A DNA stretch of 64,000 bases from Acidimicrobiaceae bacterium (GTDB taxonomy: Bacteria > Actinomycetota > Acidimicrobiia > Acidimicrobiales > RAAP-2), in assembly GCA_947447225.1 (NCBI GenBank), contig CANFJV010000003.1, positions 1 to 64,000 of the forward strand. The letters are read 5' to 3'. This document shows positions 27,901 to 34,999 of the stretch, piece by piece; the stretch's first letter is position 1, and every line of letters starts with the position of its first letter. Position numbers and translations under genes: made by a program. The notes under the pieces are model-generated. The model searched no databases. It saw only the letters and a list, made by a program, of their open reading frames with translations, and was not told the DNA's origin.

Positions 27901-28944
27901 ATTGTGGCTGGCGGCAAGGTGACGTACACGGTTACTGGAATCGTTCCTTCGAGCGAAACCGCGACCATTGCCAATACCGCAACGGTAACTGCAGGACCGA
28001 ACGTGACAGACCCAAACTGCACGAGCGGCTGCGAATCAACCGTATCGACAGCACCAAAGATCACCACTGGCCTCAAGGTCACGAAAACCGCGAGCCCGAC
28101 CGCGTACAGCGCCGGATTCGCCTTGGTCTACACAATCACCGTGACCAACAGTGGCCCATCTGATGCGGTCGGTGCCTCCGTCGCTGACACCTTGCCAGAT
28201 GCGCTTCAGGCTGGCGGATACACGTGGGTCTGCACTGCAACCGCAGGGAGTTCTTGTGCGGCATCAGGTTCGGGAAACATTGATGATCTGGTCACCGTTC
28301 TGAGAGGTGGACACCTGACCTACTCCCTTTCGGGAACCGTTCCGGCAGGCACCACTGGTGACATCGTGAACACGGCTACGGCTACGCCTCCTCCAGGTGC
28401 GACTGACCCACACTGCTCGCCAAATTGCAAGGGCAGCGTGACCTCACCGATCGCCAAGCCCTCGATTGCGATCACGACCGTCGCTACTCCACAGGGTAAG
28501 ACCGTGAAGGGAGCCTTGACGCTTGGTGGACACATTAAGTACACCTTCATTGTGAAGAACAATGGCAACACCACGTTGAATAACGTCGTGGTGACCAGCC
28601 CACTGAGTGGCGTGGTCTGTCCAAAGTCGACTCTCGCTCCGGGCCAGACCATGGTCTGCACAGCAGTTTCGCTCTACACCGTGAACGCTCGTGACGTAAC
28701 GCGTGGTCGGGTAAACAATCAAGGAACTGCCGCTGGTGTTGATGCACATGCAGTTCAAGCGACGCACAACTCCAACGAGGTATCAACGCCAGTTATTTCG
28801 GTCGAGCAGTTCCGGATCGACACCGACCTGGGCACTCCAGATGGCATGCCAGCTGGTGGCATGAGTTCATTGAGTGTGTTCGGCCTTCTTGGTCTTGTCG
28901 CCGTGGCGATCGGATTGTTGTTCCGTCGTCGTCGCAACCTCTAA
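24955..28944 (+). CDS. Secreted surface protein with DUF11 repeats and C-terminal membrane anchor
   Basis: 1329 aa. Start at GTG 24955, with GGAG 7 nt upstream; GTG 24943 would add four residues without a ribosome site. Residues 1-35 are a signal peptide (basic start, then VVLASFGALALSSS). Residues 38-140 look like an Ig-type beta domain and 150-345 like a carbohydrate-binding-type sandwich (WWYRYEFNLS and NNIWEIYVNDV). Residues 350-1168 are six DUF11 repeats, with a seventh, divergent copy at 1169-1290. The end is MPAGG (1298-1302), a spacer, a hydrophobic helix and RRRRNL. That is the layout of a sortase substrate, but LPXTG is absent. The stop codon abuts the start of a sortase gene. Likely an envelope or adhesion fibre protein; its ligand is unknown. 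Confidence 0.85.
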   Translation: MRRNFVTTLRRVVLASFGALALSSSVMPLAGASEVAATVSITTPSDSVTYNPRTWNANVTGTSASGTDDVDYVDVELYDSTAALYFDGLTWGAAATTAPASGTSSWTLKVYASTLPIGHSFTMKAIATTISSGTVDSVPITFTYESSVGTFSCNSNPNLFNTGFNANTGSYLSAYSADSYWTVTGPSLTTGAGLPSPTATWTSASVNNLIPASWYATPYFNSQWISQQNADQPYQVPQNDPGDWWYRYEFNLSVADPSVFQIPFNWYSDNNIWEIYVNDVAQSGSTTGLPQNPDPLDPYNNLGYNQAGASNATLHGPFVNGLNTILVQVKSDNDYEGFNAVFRPSSICPVDLSVTKTASQSPAYLAGTSLSYTITVANDGPATAYNVGIVDTLPTSLPTTGVNAFTWTCAKVDSDSRCAVSGNTNGTGNINETIYRIVPGGSVTYTVTGTIPDGTTSALDNTATITPAADSEDSGCSPNCAATVELPPLTADLSITKTASPLQYTVGSPLTYTITVDNAGPDTATNASVVDNLPAGLPTSGPTAFTWACVSSGGASCAASGTGNISDTVTIPKDGKLVYTVTGNVPLATSGTLANTATLTPPPGAYSPNCLTSCSDTASVSDLPPSADVTIVKTVDKAEFTPGEDLTYTITVTNNSILGVEGVDVVDTLPAALPTSGASAFTWSCVASDVEVSPTIPSTCPNASGTGSLNETGIDLSAGGTVVYTVTGTVPSSVTTSLSNTATLYPHQGANDTNCNPSCHSTVTSTPKIVVDLVPSKSASPTSYVPGATLTYTIVVANNGPSDAKRATVSDSLPSGLPTSGASRFTWTCVASTGSSCTASGSGNISDTVTVVAGGTVTYTVTGIAPASLTGDRTNTVTVTPPSGTTDSGCSPNCKAEVTTPADPQTSLSITKTASPNPYVPGARLTYTIKVENAGPSDAPGTSVVDNLPSELAGHGFTWTCVASTGSTCTASGSGDISDTVKIVAGGKVTYTVTGIVPSSETATIANTATVTAGPNVTDPNCTSGCESTVSTAPKITTGLKVTKTASPTAYSAGFALVYTITVTNSGPSDAVGASVADTLPDALQAGGYTWVCTATAGSSCAASGSGNIDDLVTVLRGGHLTYSLSGTVPAGTTGDIVNTATATPPPGATDPHCSPNCKGSVTSPIAKPSIAITTVATPQGKTVKGALTLGGHIKYTFIVKNNGNTTLNNVVVTSPLSGVVCPKSTLAPGQTMVCTAVSLYTVNARDVTRGRVNNQGTAAGVDAHAVQATHNSNEVSTPVISVEQFRIDTDLGTPDGMPAGGMSSLSVFGLLGLVAVAIGLLFRRRRNL
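26002..28458 (+). repeat. Six tandem DUF11 repeat units (about 131-143 aa each)
   Basis: Units start near 26002, 26425, 26836, 27265, 27670 and 28066, spaced 396-429 bp; a divergent seventh begins near 28459. Each contains a K(T/S)AS-like opening, LTYTITV, D(T/N)LP, FTWTC, GSG(N/D)I and VTYTVTG, and closes with a CSPNC-type pair. Four cysteines recur at fixed places in almost every unit. The unequal lengths and diverged DNA indicate old duplications rather than a recent tandem array. Confidence 0.85.
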
Positions 28945-29544
28945 ATGGCGGTGAGGTCCTTGCGGACATCGACCTGTTGGTCGCTGTCTGCAAGGATCAT
29001 TGCAGGTGCACTTGCTTGTGTGTCCTTTAGTGGTCCGCTGCGTCTTGCCGCCGGTTCGCCAGTAGCCCCCCAGCCTGTTTCCGTCCTCAACGCAACGAAG
29101 CATGACCGGCGAGATGTTGCGCTTTTGATCCTCCCTTCCTATGCAGTGACGTCGAAGATTGTCGCTGAAGGGGTGAATCGAAAGACCAAATCAGTGGAGG
29201 TTCCTCTCGATCCTCGCCTCGTTGGCTGGTTCCGCAGGGGTTCGCAACCAGGTGAAGTGGGAACAGCGCTCTTTTTTGGTCACCGGGCTCGCAATGGTGC
29301 GTTTTGGCATGTTCCCGACATGAAGAGGGGAACCCCAATTCGAGTTATTGGACTGAACGGTGTCGTGACCAACTGGAAAGTAACTGCACTGCAAACCATT
29401 GCGAAGGACCACTTACCGCAGACGCTCTTTCAGATTGACGGTCCTCCGAAGTTGGCACTGGTCACCTGTGGTGGAGATTTTGACTATCGAATTCACCACT
29501 ATCGCGACAATGTGATTGCCTGGGCCGAGCCCACAAAGAAGTAG
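28945..29544 (+). CDS. Sortase, class F-like
   Basis: 199 aa. An N-terminal hydrophobic segment (about 17-37) serves as signal or anchor. The catalytic domain has VPLDPRLVGWF and GTALFFGHRARNG with the catalytic His at 113, LALVTCGGDF with Cys 175, and HYRDNVIAWA with Arg 187; these three make up the sortase active site. The short domain and the TCGGDF...YRDNV layout resemble class F enzymes of actinobacteria. The ATG follows the surface-protein stop directly (TAAATG), so the two are translationally coupled and the neighbour is the obvious substrate. It converges on an MFS gene with 5 bp between them. Confidence 0.88.
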   Translation: MAVRSLRTSTCWSLSARIIAGALACVSFSGPLRLAAGSPVAPQPVSVLNATKHDRRDVALLILPSYAVTSKIVAEGVNRKTKSVEVPLDPRLVGWFRRGSQPGEVGTALFFGHRARNGAFWHVPDMKRGTPIRVIGLNGVVTNWKVTALQTIAKDHLPQTLFQIDGPPKLALVTCGGDFDYRIHHYRDNVIAWAEPTKK

Positions 29545-29549
29545 TCCTA

Positions 29550-31037
29550 CTACTCATCAAGCTCGTCGTTGAGCAGCAGCGCTCCTGTTGCCTCAAGGAG
29601 ACCTTCGTCTCGAGTGGCCCGTTGGACCTGTTCAACGTTGGTGGTGTCGCTTGGCGCGTCACCAAGCACATAGGTAACAACTGCCGTAAGAAGGCCAATG
29701 GCGACGGCTCCCCAAAAGGCGTACTCATAACCAGTAAGAGTTGGTGTGTCGGCGCCTTTTGGAGTGGCACTTCGAAGGAGACCGGCGGCTAGCGAGGAGC
29801 CAACAGCCAAACCAATATTTCTGAGCACCTGATAAAGCCCAGTGGCGCTCCCGGTCTCGCTTGGAGGGACAGCTCGAATGATGAAGCTCGGCATTGCGGC
29901 AAAGGTCAAGCCAATGCCGAGTCCAATGATTCCTACTGCCATAAAGGCTTGCCAGAGCTGATCGTGAAAGGCGAGGAAGAACAATGCCGCTGAGGCAAAG
30001 GTCATCGATCCAAGGGGCATGAGTAGGCGGGTTCCGAGGGCGCGCTCCAAGGGAATGAGCGTTCGGCTCGCAAGGTACGTGCCGACCGATAGTGGCGTCA
30101 GGAGAAAGCCTGCGGTCATAATGCCGACGCCAAATCCATACCCAGATGAAGGGTCCGTTTGGACGAATTCAACAATCACTGGCACAACGAGATACATGGC
30201 CACACTCATGGCAAAACCAATGAGGTCGGCAACTGCCACTGAGGTCACTTTGAGGTAGCGAAGCTCCACGAGTGGGGAATGGTGTCGGAGTTCAGTAGGG
30301 ATCCAAGCCATGAGTGCTGCACTCGCGATGCCAACTGCGATGAGTGAACTCGTTGAGGTCCAGCCCCAACCCGCTCCTTCGCTCAAAAAGACCGAGATGG
30401 AGAAAATGGCGGAACCAAGAAGAAAGGCGCCGATTCCGTCAAAGTCACGGTGATGCGATCTTGAACCTTTTGGAACGACAATGAGCGCCGCAATTGTGGC
30501 GAGGACCACCATGAACGCGCCAAACCAATACGCCGCCGCAACACCCCCTACTTGCGCCACAGCAGCGGTGGCGGGGTAGCCGAGCCCGGCGCCGATTGCG
30601 GTGGAGACCGAAAGCGTGGCAATGGCACGTTGAGAGCGGTCATGGCGCAGTACGCGCCGGGCAATGGCCATATTGACGGGCAGGAGGCCAAGTCCAACGC
30701 CTTGAAAACCTCGGCCGATGACAATGACCGAGAAATTTGGCGCGAGTGCTGAAATCACACATCCAAGTAAGACCAGCCCAAGCGTAAACACAATCACTCG
30801 GCGCTGGTGTGCACCATCGGCAAGGCGACCCATGATTGGCGTGGCAAGTGCGCCAGTCAGCAGCGATGCGGTCAGTACCCAATCGGCAGTTGCAAGCCTG
30901 ACCCCTTGTTCGGCTGCAATGGTTGGAATGAGTGGTGCGCCAAGACTCGACACCAGGGCAACGATGAGGCCAATACCGACGAGAGTGGGTACTAGTGCGC
31001 GCGGTGGATCATGTTCCTCGCTCGTTTGCGTGTCCAT
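29550..31037 (-). CDS. MFS transporter, drug:H+ antiporter-2 type
   Basis: 495 aa, consistent with the 14-helix DHA2 group. Motif A appears as GRLADGAHQRR between helices 2 and 3, and the antiporter motif C as GAGLGYPATAAVAQVGG in helix 5. The first 15 residues are hydrophilic and the last 40 are an acidic tail (DDEL-type, ending LLLNDELDE). Such carriers export drugs or metabolites using the proton gradient. No regulator is adjacent; the hydrolase gene upstream on the same strand is 39 bp away, so they may be co-transcribed. Substrate cannot be inferred. Confidence 0.85.
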   Translation of the reverse strand: MDTQTSEEHDPPRALVPTLVGIGLIVALVSSLGAPLIPTIAAEQGVRLATADWVLTASLLTGALATPIMGRLADGAHQRRVIVFTLGLVLLGCVISALAPNFSVIVIGRGFQGVGLGLLPVNMAIARRVLRHDRSQRAIATLSVSTAIGAGLGYPATAAVAQVGGVAAAYWFGAFMVVLATIAALIVVPKGSRSHHRDFDGIGAFLLGSAIFSISVFLSEGAGWGWTSTSSLIAVGIASAALMAWIPTELRHHSPLVELRYLKVTSVAVADLIGFAMSVAMYLVVPVIVEFVQTDPSSGYGFGVGIMTAGFLLTPLSVGTYLASRTLIPLERALGTRLLMPLGSMTFASAALFFLAFHDQLWQAFMAVGIIGLGIGLTFAAMPSFIIRAVPPSETGSATGLYQVLRNIGLAVGSSLAAGLLRSATPKGADTPTLTGYEYAFWGAVAIGLLTAVVTYVLGDAPSDTTNVEQVQRATRDEGLLEATGALLLNDELDE

Positions 31038-31076
31038 GGGACGCTCAGGACCGCTTCATGAAAGAGCGCAGATCGC

Positions 31077-32015
31077 TCACACAACTGGAGGAACAACGCG
31101 TTCAAGAAACGCCGAGACTTCATGAAGGTGGCGTAGGACTGCGGGTCGCCAAGGATCCCCGGCTCGTCCTGTGACCGAGGTGGCCATATCTTGCACAATG
31201 TCCACAATCTCGACGGGAAGATCTGGAACCATCGGGGCAAGTTCTCCGTAGAGGCCAATGTCAGAACAACCTTGGTGGCCAACATCGTCAAAAACCACAA
31301 TGGTGCCGTTCCTCAAATGCGCAGCTGGAGCTTGAACGTTCACGTCAATCGGTGTTGTGGTGTCGTTGACGCCACCAATCAGCAGAACCGGGGCGGAAAT
31401 TGACCGCAACGCTTCCTCAGAAATTGGGGTGATCAGAGGGTGAAGGCCAACCACGCCTTTCACATCGAGTTTTGCTCCGTGCGCTGCGGTATAGGCAACA
31501 GCGCTATAGCCGCCATAGGAGTGTCCAACAATGGCCAACTTGGAGAAGTCGAGCTGTGGGGGAACCTCGAGCGAACCAGAACTGAGCGCGCTAAGGACGA
31601 GATCAAGGTCTTCAACACGCTGACGCTCATTGGTTGCGTCATCAACCGCCGTTCCCGTGAGCCAGTCCATGGTGGTGTCACCAGGATGGTTCACCGCAAT
31701 GATGACAAAGCCCCGACTCGCTAAGGCTTCAATGAGCTGGCTGTAGTTGAGGTTGGTGCCGGTGCGCCCGTGAGAAAACAGAATCAGTGGATGTGCTCCT
31801 GGCAAGGGAGTTGGTTGATCGAGTGCGGATGCGGTGAAGGTCACCCCGGCAAGAAGTTCGTATTGGGCCAACGGCTCGCTTGCATCATTGGCCGGATACC
31901 AGCAGGCAATATCTAAACAGCGACCATCTCGGTAACTATCGGTGAGTTGGTGAAGTGAACGGCCAACACTGTGGCGAAGGGGTTCAAGTGCAATGGTCGA
32001 AAGCTCAGACGTCAT
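31077..32015 (-). CDS. Alpha/beta-hydrolase (dienelactone hydrolase / PAF-acetylhydrolase-like)
   Basis: 312 aa from ATG 32015; an open frame reaches 32120, but the extra stretch overlaps the budA start region and is not hydrolase-like. Visible are the nucleophile elbow GHSYGG, HG in LILFSHGRTGTN (oxyanion hole), the acid GGVNDTTTP, and the catalytic His in DDVGHQGC. The layout and the early RCLDIACWYPA segment resemble the platelet-activating-factor acetylhydrolase/dienelactone group of esterases. No signal peptide. It lies 39 bp upstream of the MFS gene on the same strand and is divergent from budA. Substrate unknown. Confidence 0.85.
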   Translation of the reverse strand: MTSELSTIALEPLRHSVGRSLHQLTDSYRDGRCLDIACWYPANDASEPLAQYELLAGVTFTASALDQPTPLPGAHPLILFSHGRTGTNLNYSQLIEALASRGFVIIAVNHPGDTTMDWLTGTAVDDATNERQRVEDLDLVLSALSSGSLEVPPQLDFSKLAIVGHSYGGYSAVAYTAAHGAKLDVKGVVGLHPLITPISEEALRSISAPVLLIGGVNDTTTPIDVNVQAPAAHLRNGTIVVFDDVGHQGCSDIGLYGELAPMVPDLPVEIVDIVQDMATSVTGRAGDPWRPAVLRHLHEVSAFLERVVPPVV

Positions 32016-32063
32016 GGCTCTACTTTGCCACTTGAAGCGCATCGCTTGAGGCGTGACGTCGTC

Positions 32064-32069
32064 TAGGTT
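32064..32069 (+). promoter_or_regulatory. -10-like box before budA (leaderless arrangement)
   Basis: TAGGTT ends exactly six bases before the budA ATG at 32076, and no Shine-Dalgarno sequence is present. A TTGAGG at 32046 is too close (12 nt) to be a convincing -35. Confidence 0.45.
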
Positions 32070-32075
32070 GCCATT

Positions 32076-32858
32076 ATGAGTCGACACGTCCTTGATGACC
32101 GGATGATCGCTGGATTGCACTTGGTGGCGCTCCGCTCAAACGGCCACGATCATGAGGTTGCCCATGCTCATGTTGCCGCCCAAGTCGGCACCATTGGTGC
32201 GCTGCTTGACGCAAACTATGACGGGTCAATGACCCTTGAAGAGTTACTTTCACGCGGTGATCTTGGAATTGGAACCACCGATGGTCTTGGTGGTGAGTTG
32301 CTCGTCGTTGATGGAGCGTTGTACCTCGCTGATGCTGACGGCAATATCTCGTCTCCACCGAAGAGCGCCACAACGCCGTTTGCGGTGGTGTGTCCAGAAG
32401 AACCGTTTGTGCAATTCCCCTGTCACGGCGATCGGGGGTCGATCGAAGCAGCAATTGTGGAAGCCGGAGCGGGGCGAAGCGTGCTTGCCGTTCGAATTGA
32501 TGGCTTCTTTGAAGTGGTTTCACTTCGAAGCGTGGAGCGTCAAACGAAGCCGTATCCACCGTTGGCAGAGGCGGTAGCGCATCAACACACCTTTTCTTGT
32601 GAGGCAACTGAGGGAACGGTTGTTGGGTTTTGCTTTCCTGATGCCCTCGCAGGTATTGAAGTACCGGGCTTTCACTTGCATTTTTTGAACGAGCAGCACA
32701 CCCGTGGCGGCCACGTGATGGAATATGTGTTGCGTGAAGGAGTGGTCCAACTCACTGAGGTGGATGATTTGCACGTAGAGCTTCCATCGGGGGTGGACCT
32801 AGGAACTCCGGGAGATGGAGATCGGGAAACCATTCGCTCAGTGGAAGGTGGCGCATGA
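32076..32858 (+). CDS. budA: Alpha-acetolactate decarboxylase
   Basis: Converts 2-acetolactate to acetoin and CO2 (EC 4.1.1.5). 260 aa. Diagnostic stretches are GTIGALLDANYDGSMTLEEL, GDLGIGTTDGLGGELLVVDG, and GFHLHFLNEQHTRGGHV, which supplies the zinc ligands His 200, His 202 and His 213. No signal peptide. No acetolactate synthase or butanediol dehydrogenase lies in the window, so it may serve overflow metabolism or branched-chain balancing with a remote synthase. Its stop is overlapped by the ATG of a 25-codon frame that leads into the next gene. Confidence 0.92.
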   Translation: MSRHVLDDRMIAGLHLVALRSNGHDHEVAHAHVAAQVGTIGALLDANYDGSMTLEELLSRGDLGIGTTDGLGGELLVVDGALYLADADGNISSPPKSATTPFAVVCPEEPFVQFPCHGDRGSIEAAIVEAGAGRSVLAVRIDGFFEVVSLRSVERQTKPYPPLAEAVAHQHTFSCEATEGTVVGFCFPDALAGIEVPGFHLHFLNEQHTRGGHVMEYVLREGVVQLTEVDDLHVELPSGVDLGTPGDGDRETIRSVEGGA

Positions 32859-32932
32859 CGGGCATGTTGATGCTGCATGGTGAACACGTTGCGGTACTCG
32901 TTCAGACTCGTGGGTTACACAGGTCGCTTTGA
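32855..32932 (+). CDS. Possible 25-aa coupling peptide between budA and the glycosyltransferase gene
   Basis: An ATG overlaps the budA stop (ATGA), and the frame ends in TGATG, which overlaps the ATG of the next gene at 32932. The peptide (MTGMLMLHGEHVAVLVQTRG, then LHRSL) has no recognised domain. Its value may be only to carry ribosomes across the 73-bp gap. It could equally be chance. Confidence 0.3.
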   Translation: MTGMLMLHGEHVAVLVQTRGLHRSL

Positions 32933-34071
32933 TGACGAGTCCGAGGATCCTTCTCCTTCGTCATTTTGAGGAAACTCCTGCAGTCAACGGCTTTACGGCT
33001 CGCTACGACATGGTGGTCCGTGCGGCGCGTACCTTTGCGATGGTCGAAGAAGCAACCATTGGACCCATTGGAAGTGGGGCGACGATTGAAGTCGAAGCTT
33101 GCGTGTTCGATACGTCTCGACTCGGTCGAATTCGCCGACTCCAAGGTGCGCTTGGGTTGGGTGGTCCATTTGCGCGAGCCAGCAAGACCCTCGAGGCGGC
33201 GGTGAAAAAGAAGAAGGTCTCCGTTATCTTTGGATGCACCTATCGATCGCCGGAGCTCTATCGACGAGTCGCTCGTCGAGCGGCAACCTTTGTGTTCGTC
33301 GAAGAACGAACCCGAGCCTTTGGCTATGGAGCGTCTGTTACGCCCTCGCTTCGTTCCCAGATTTTTGCTACGGCTGAGCGAAATGCACTTCGTCGTCTGC
33401 TTGGAAATGTCCGAGGAATCGTGGTCATTCAGTCGGGTGAAATCGAAGCGGCGAAAAAGAGGTGGAAGAAGCCGGTGTGGGTTGTTCCTCATGCCATTGC
33501 TGAAGAGGAGTTCATTGGCGCCGCCACCGAGGCACTCGCTGTTGACTGCTTCACGGTAGGAAATTTCACTGAACGTCGCAACGCAGATGGCCTTCGACAA
33601 TTCCTCGAAGCCCTCGAGCAATCCGACGAGAGCGCCACATGGTCGTTAGCTGCAGTTTCGGCAACAGGATTTGCTCATGAGCTAAAGGAACCTTCTTCTC
33701 GAAACGTGGAGTTTCGCGGTGGGCTGCGAGATCTCGGTCCGAGTTATGCGAGCGCGCGAGTCGTCGTCGTTCCGTCTTTTGCGATTTCCGGCTCAAAGAC
33801 CACGATTCTTCAAGGATGGGCGGCCAAGCGACCAGTGGTGGCCACTCGTGTGGCTGCTGACTCCGTTGGGGCAACCCATGGGATTGATGTGTTGGTGGGA
33901 GAAACTGCTCACGATCTCGTGCAACAGTGCGGCCACCTGCTTGCGAGCAGTGAACTTACCGAACAAATCGTCGCCGGTGGGACAAAAAGCCTAGGGTTAC
34001 GTCACAGCGAACGTGCGGTTGTGGCGGCGCTCAAGGCCATGCTGCACGATGACTGGGAGAACAAGGAATGA
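32932..34071 (+). CDS. GT4-like glycosyltransferase
   Basis: 379 aa. Start at ATG 32932; TTG 32929 adds one residue. The C-terminal half is GT-B-like: VGNFTERRNADGLRQFLEAL, then VEFRGGLRDLGPSYASARVVVVPS, and ISGSKTTILQGWAAKRPVVAT. This last stretch matches the GSGxKxxxLEAxAxGxPVV motif of GT4 enzymes, except that the conserved Glu is Gln (LQGWAA) and Gly before Pro is Arg. Either donor binding differs or the enzyme is a relic. The N-terminal half is more diverged and rich in Arg. It overlaps the HAD phosphatase gene by 4 bp. Confidence 0.7.
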   Translation: MTSPRILLLRHFEETPAVNGFTARYDMVVRAARTFAMVEEATIGPIGSGATIEVEACVFDTSRLGRIRRLQGALGLGGPFARASKTLEAAVKKKKVSVIFGCTYRSPELYRRVARRAATFVFVEERTRAFGYGASVTPSLRSQIFATAERNALRRLLGNVRGIVVIQSGEIEAAKKRWKKPVWVVPHAIAEEEFIGAATEALAVDCFTVGNFTERRNADGLRQFLEALEQSDESATWSLAAVSATGFAHELKEPSSRNVEFRGGLRDLGPSYASARVVVVPSFAISGSKTTILQGWAAKRPVVATRVAADSVGATHGIDVLVGETAHDLVQQCGHLLASSELTEQIVAGGTKSLGLRHSERAVVAALKAMLHDDWENKE

Positions 34072-34817
34072 CACCGCACGGAGCGTGGTTGATCGACCTC
34101 GATGGTGTGGTCTGGCTGTCAGGTCACCCAATTGATGGAAGCGTCGAAGCCATTGAGCTACTTCGGAGCCATGACGTTCCCTTGCTGTTTGTCACCAACA
34201 ACTCTGCTCCAACAACCAATCAACTACTCAACCGATTGTTGCGAGCAGGAATTGCAGCCACCGCGAACGAAGTGGTTACTGCAGCGCAAGCGGCAGCATC
34301 ACTCATTCCCTCATCTGGGCGTGCGGTGTGTATTGCTGATGGAGGCGTGCGCGAGGCACTTGAAATGCGCCAAATCACGATTGTTGACGAGGGCGAGGCC
34401 GATGCGGTCGTTGTTGGCTGGACGACCACGTTTTCCTACGACACGTTGGCAAAGGCAGCAACGGCAGTGCGAAGTGGGGCGATGTTCATTGGCACCAACG
34501 CTGATCCCACGCATCCAACCCCAGATGGCCTCATGCCCGGGACCGGGGCGATCATCGCTGCGGTTGAAGTGGCGAGCGGAACTTCGGCGGTCTATGCCGG
34601 AAAGCCAGGCGAGGCCATGGCCTCTCTCGTCAACTCACGACTCGAGGCTATTGCCATGGTGGTCGGCGATCAGATTGCCACTGATGGTGCCTTTGCTGAT
34701 CGTCTTGGCGTGGATTTCACCTTGGTGCTGAGCGGTGTAGACAAATCGGTTCCCACGGGTGTGAAGAGTGCGGATCGACTCTCGACGGCGGTGTCGCAGT
34801 GGCTGGCTGCGCAATGA
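34068..34817 (+). CDS. HAD-superfamily IIA phosphatase (NagD / glycerol-3-phosphate phosphatase-like)
   Basis: 249 aa. The nucleophile motif LIDLDGVVW has Asp 10 and Asp 12; LLFVTNNSA is motif II of the class IIA group; GKPGEAM supplies the motif III Lys, and VVGDQIATDGAFA motif IV. By position it corresponds to Rv1692, characterised in mycobacteria as a glycerol-3-phosphate phosphatase that recycles glycerol from membrane-lipid turnover; sharing that substrate is inference. It is joined by ATGA overlaps to the genes on both sides. Confidence 0.88.
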   Translation: MTPHGAWLIDLDGVVWLSGHPIDGSVEAIELLRSHDVPLLFVTNNSAPTTNQLLNRLLRAGIAATANEVVTAAQAAASLIPSSGRAVCIADGGVREALEMRQITIVDEGEADAVVVGWTTTFSYDTLAKAATAVRSGAMFIGTNADPTHPTPDGLMPGTGAIIAAVEVASGTSAVYAGKPGEAMASLVNSRLEAIAMVVGDQIATDGAFADRLGVDFTLVLSGVDKSVPTGVKSADRLSTAVSQWLAAQ

Positions 34818-34999
34818 GCACCAAGCCAACAAAGCCACTGCGCTCAAAACTTGCGATCCGCCTCGGGGCCGCATTCGTCACGAGCATGGTCGTCCAACGA
34901 GGCCGCATTCAAGCCTTGTTGCGAGAAGCCCAACATCGTGGGGCTCAGTATCTCCAATTCTCAAACAATGAAGCCGATACTGACGAGACGGAGGAGTGA
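34814..34999 (+). CDS. Small basic hypothetical protein at the Rv1693 position
   Basis: 61 aa, starting at an ATGA overlap with the phosphatase gene and ending inside the tlyA start codon region (GTGA). The first half is basic (STKPTKPLRSKLAIRLGAA), the middle predicted helical (RGRIQALLREAQHRGAQYL), and the last ten residues acidic. No recognised domain. Mycobacteria also have a small gene (Rv1693) between Rv1692 and tlyA, so the position is conserved; sequence homology is not shown. The double overlap makes translation likely. Confidence 0.65.
   Translation: MSTKPTKPLRSKLAIRLGAAFVTSMVVQRGRIQALLREAQHRGAQYLQFSNNEADTDETEE

Noticed and set aside
26002-28458. Recent tandem duplication or CRISPR-like array
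   Set aside because: The periodicity of about 400 bp is protein-domain repetition with diverged DNA, not identical short repeats with spacers.
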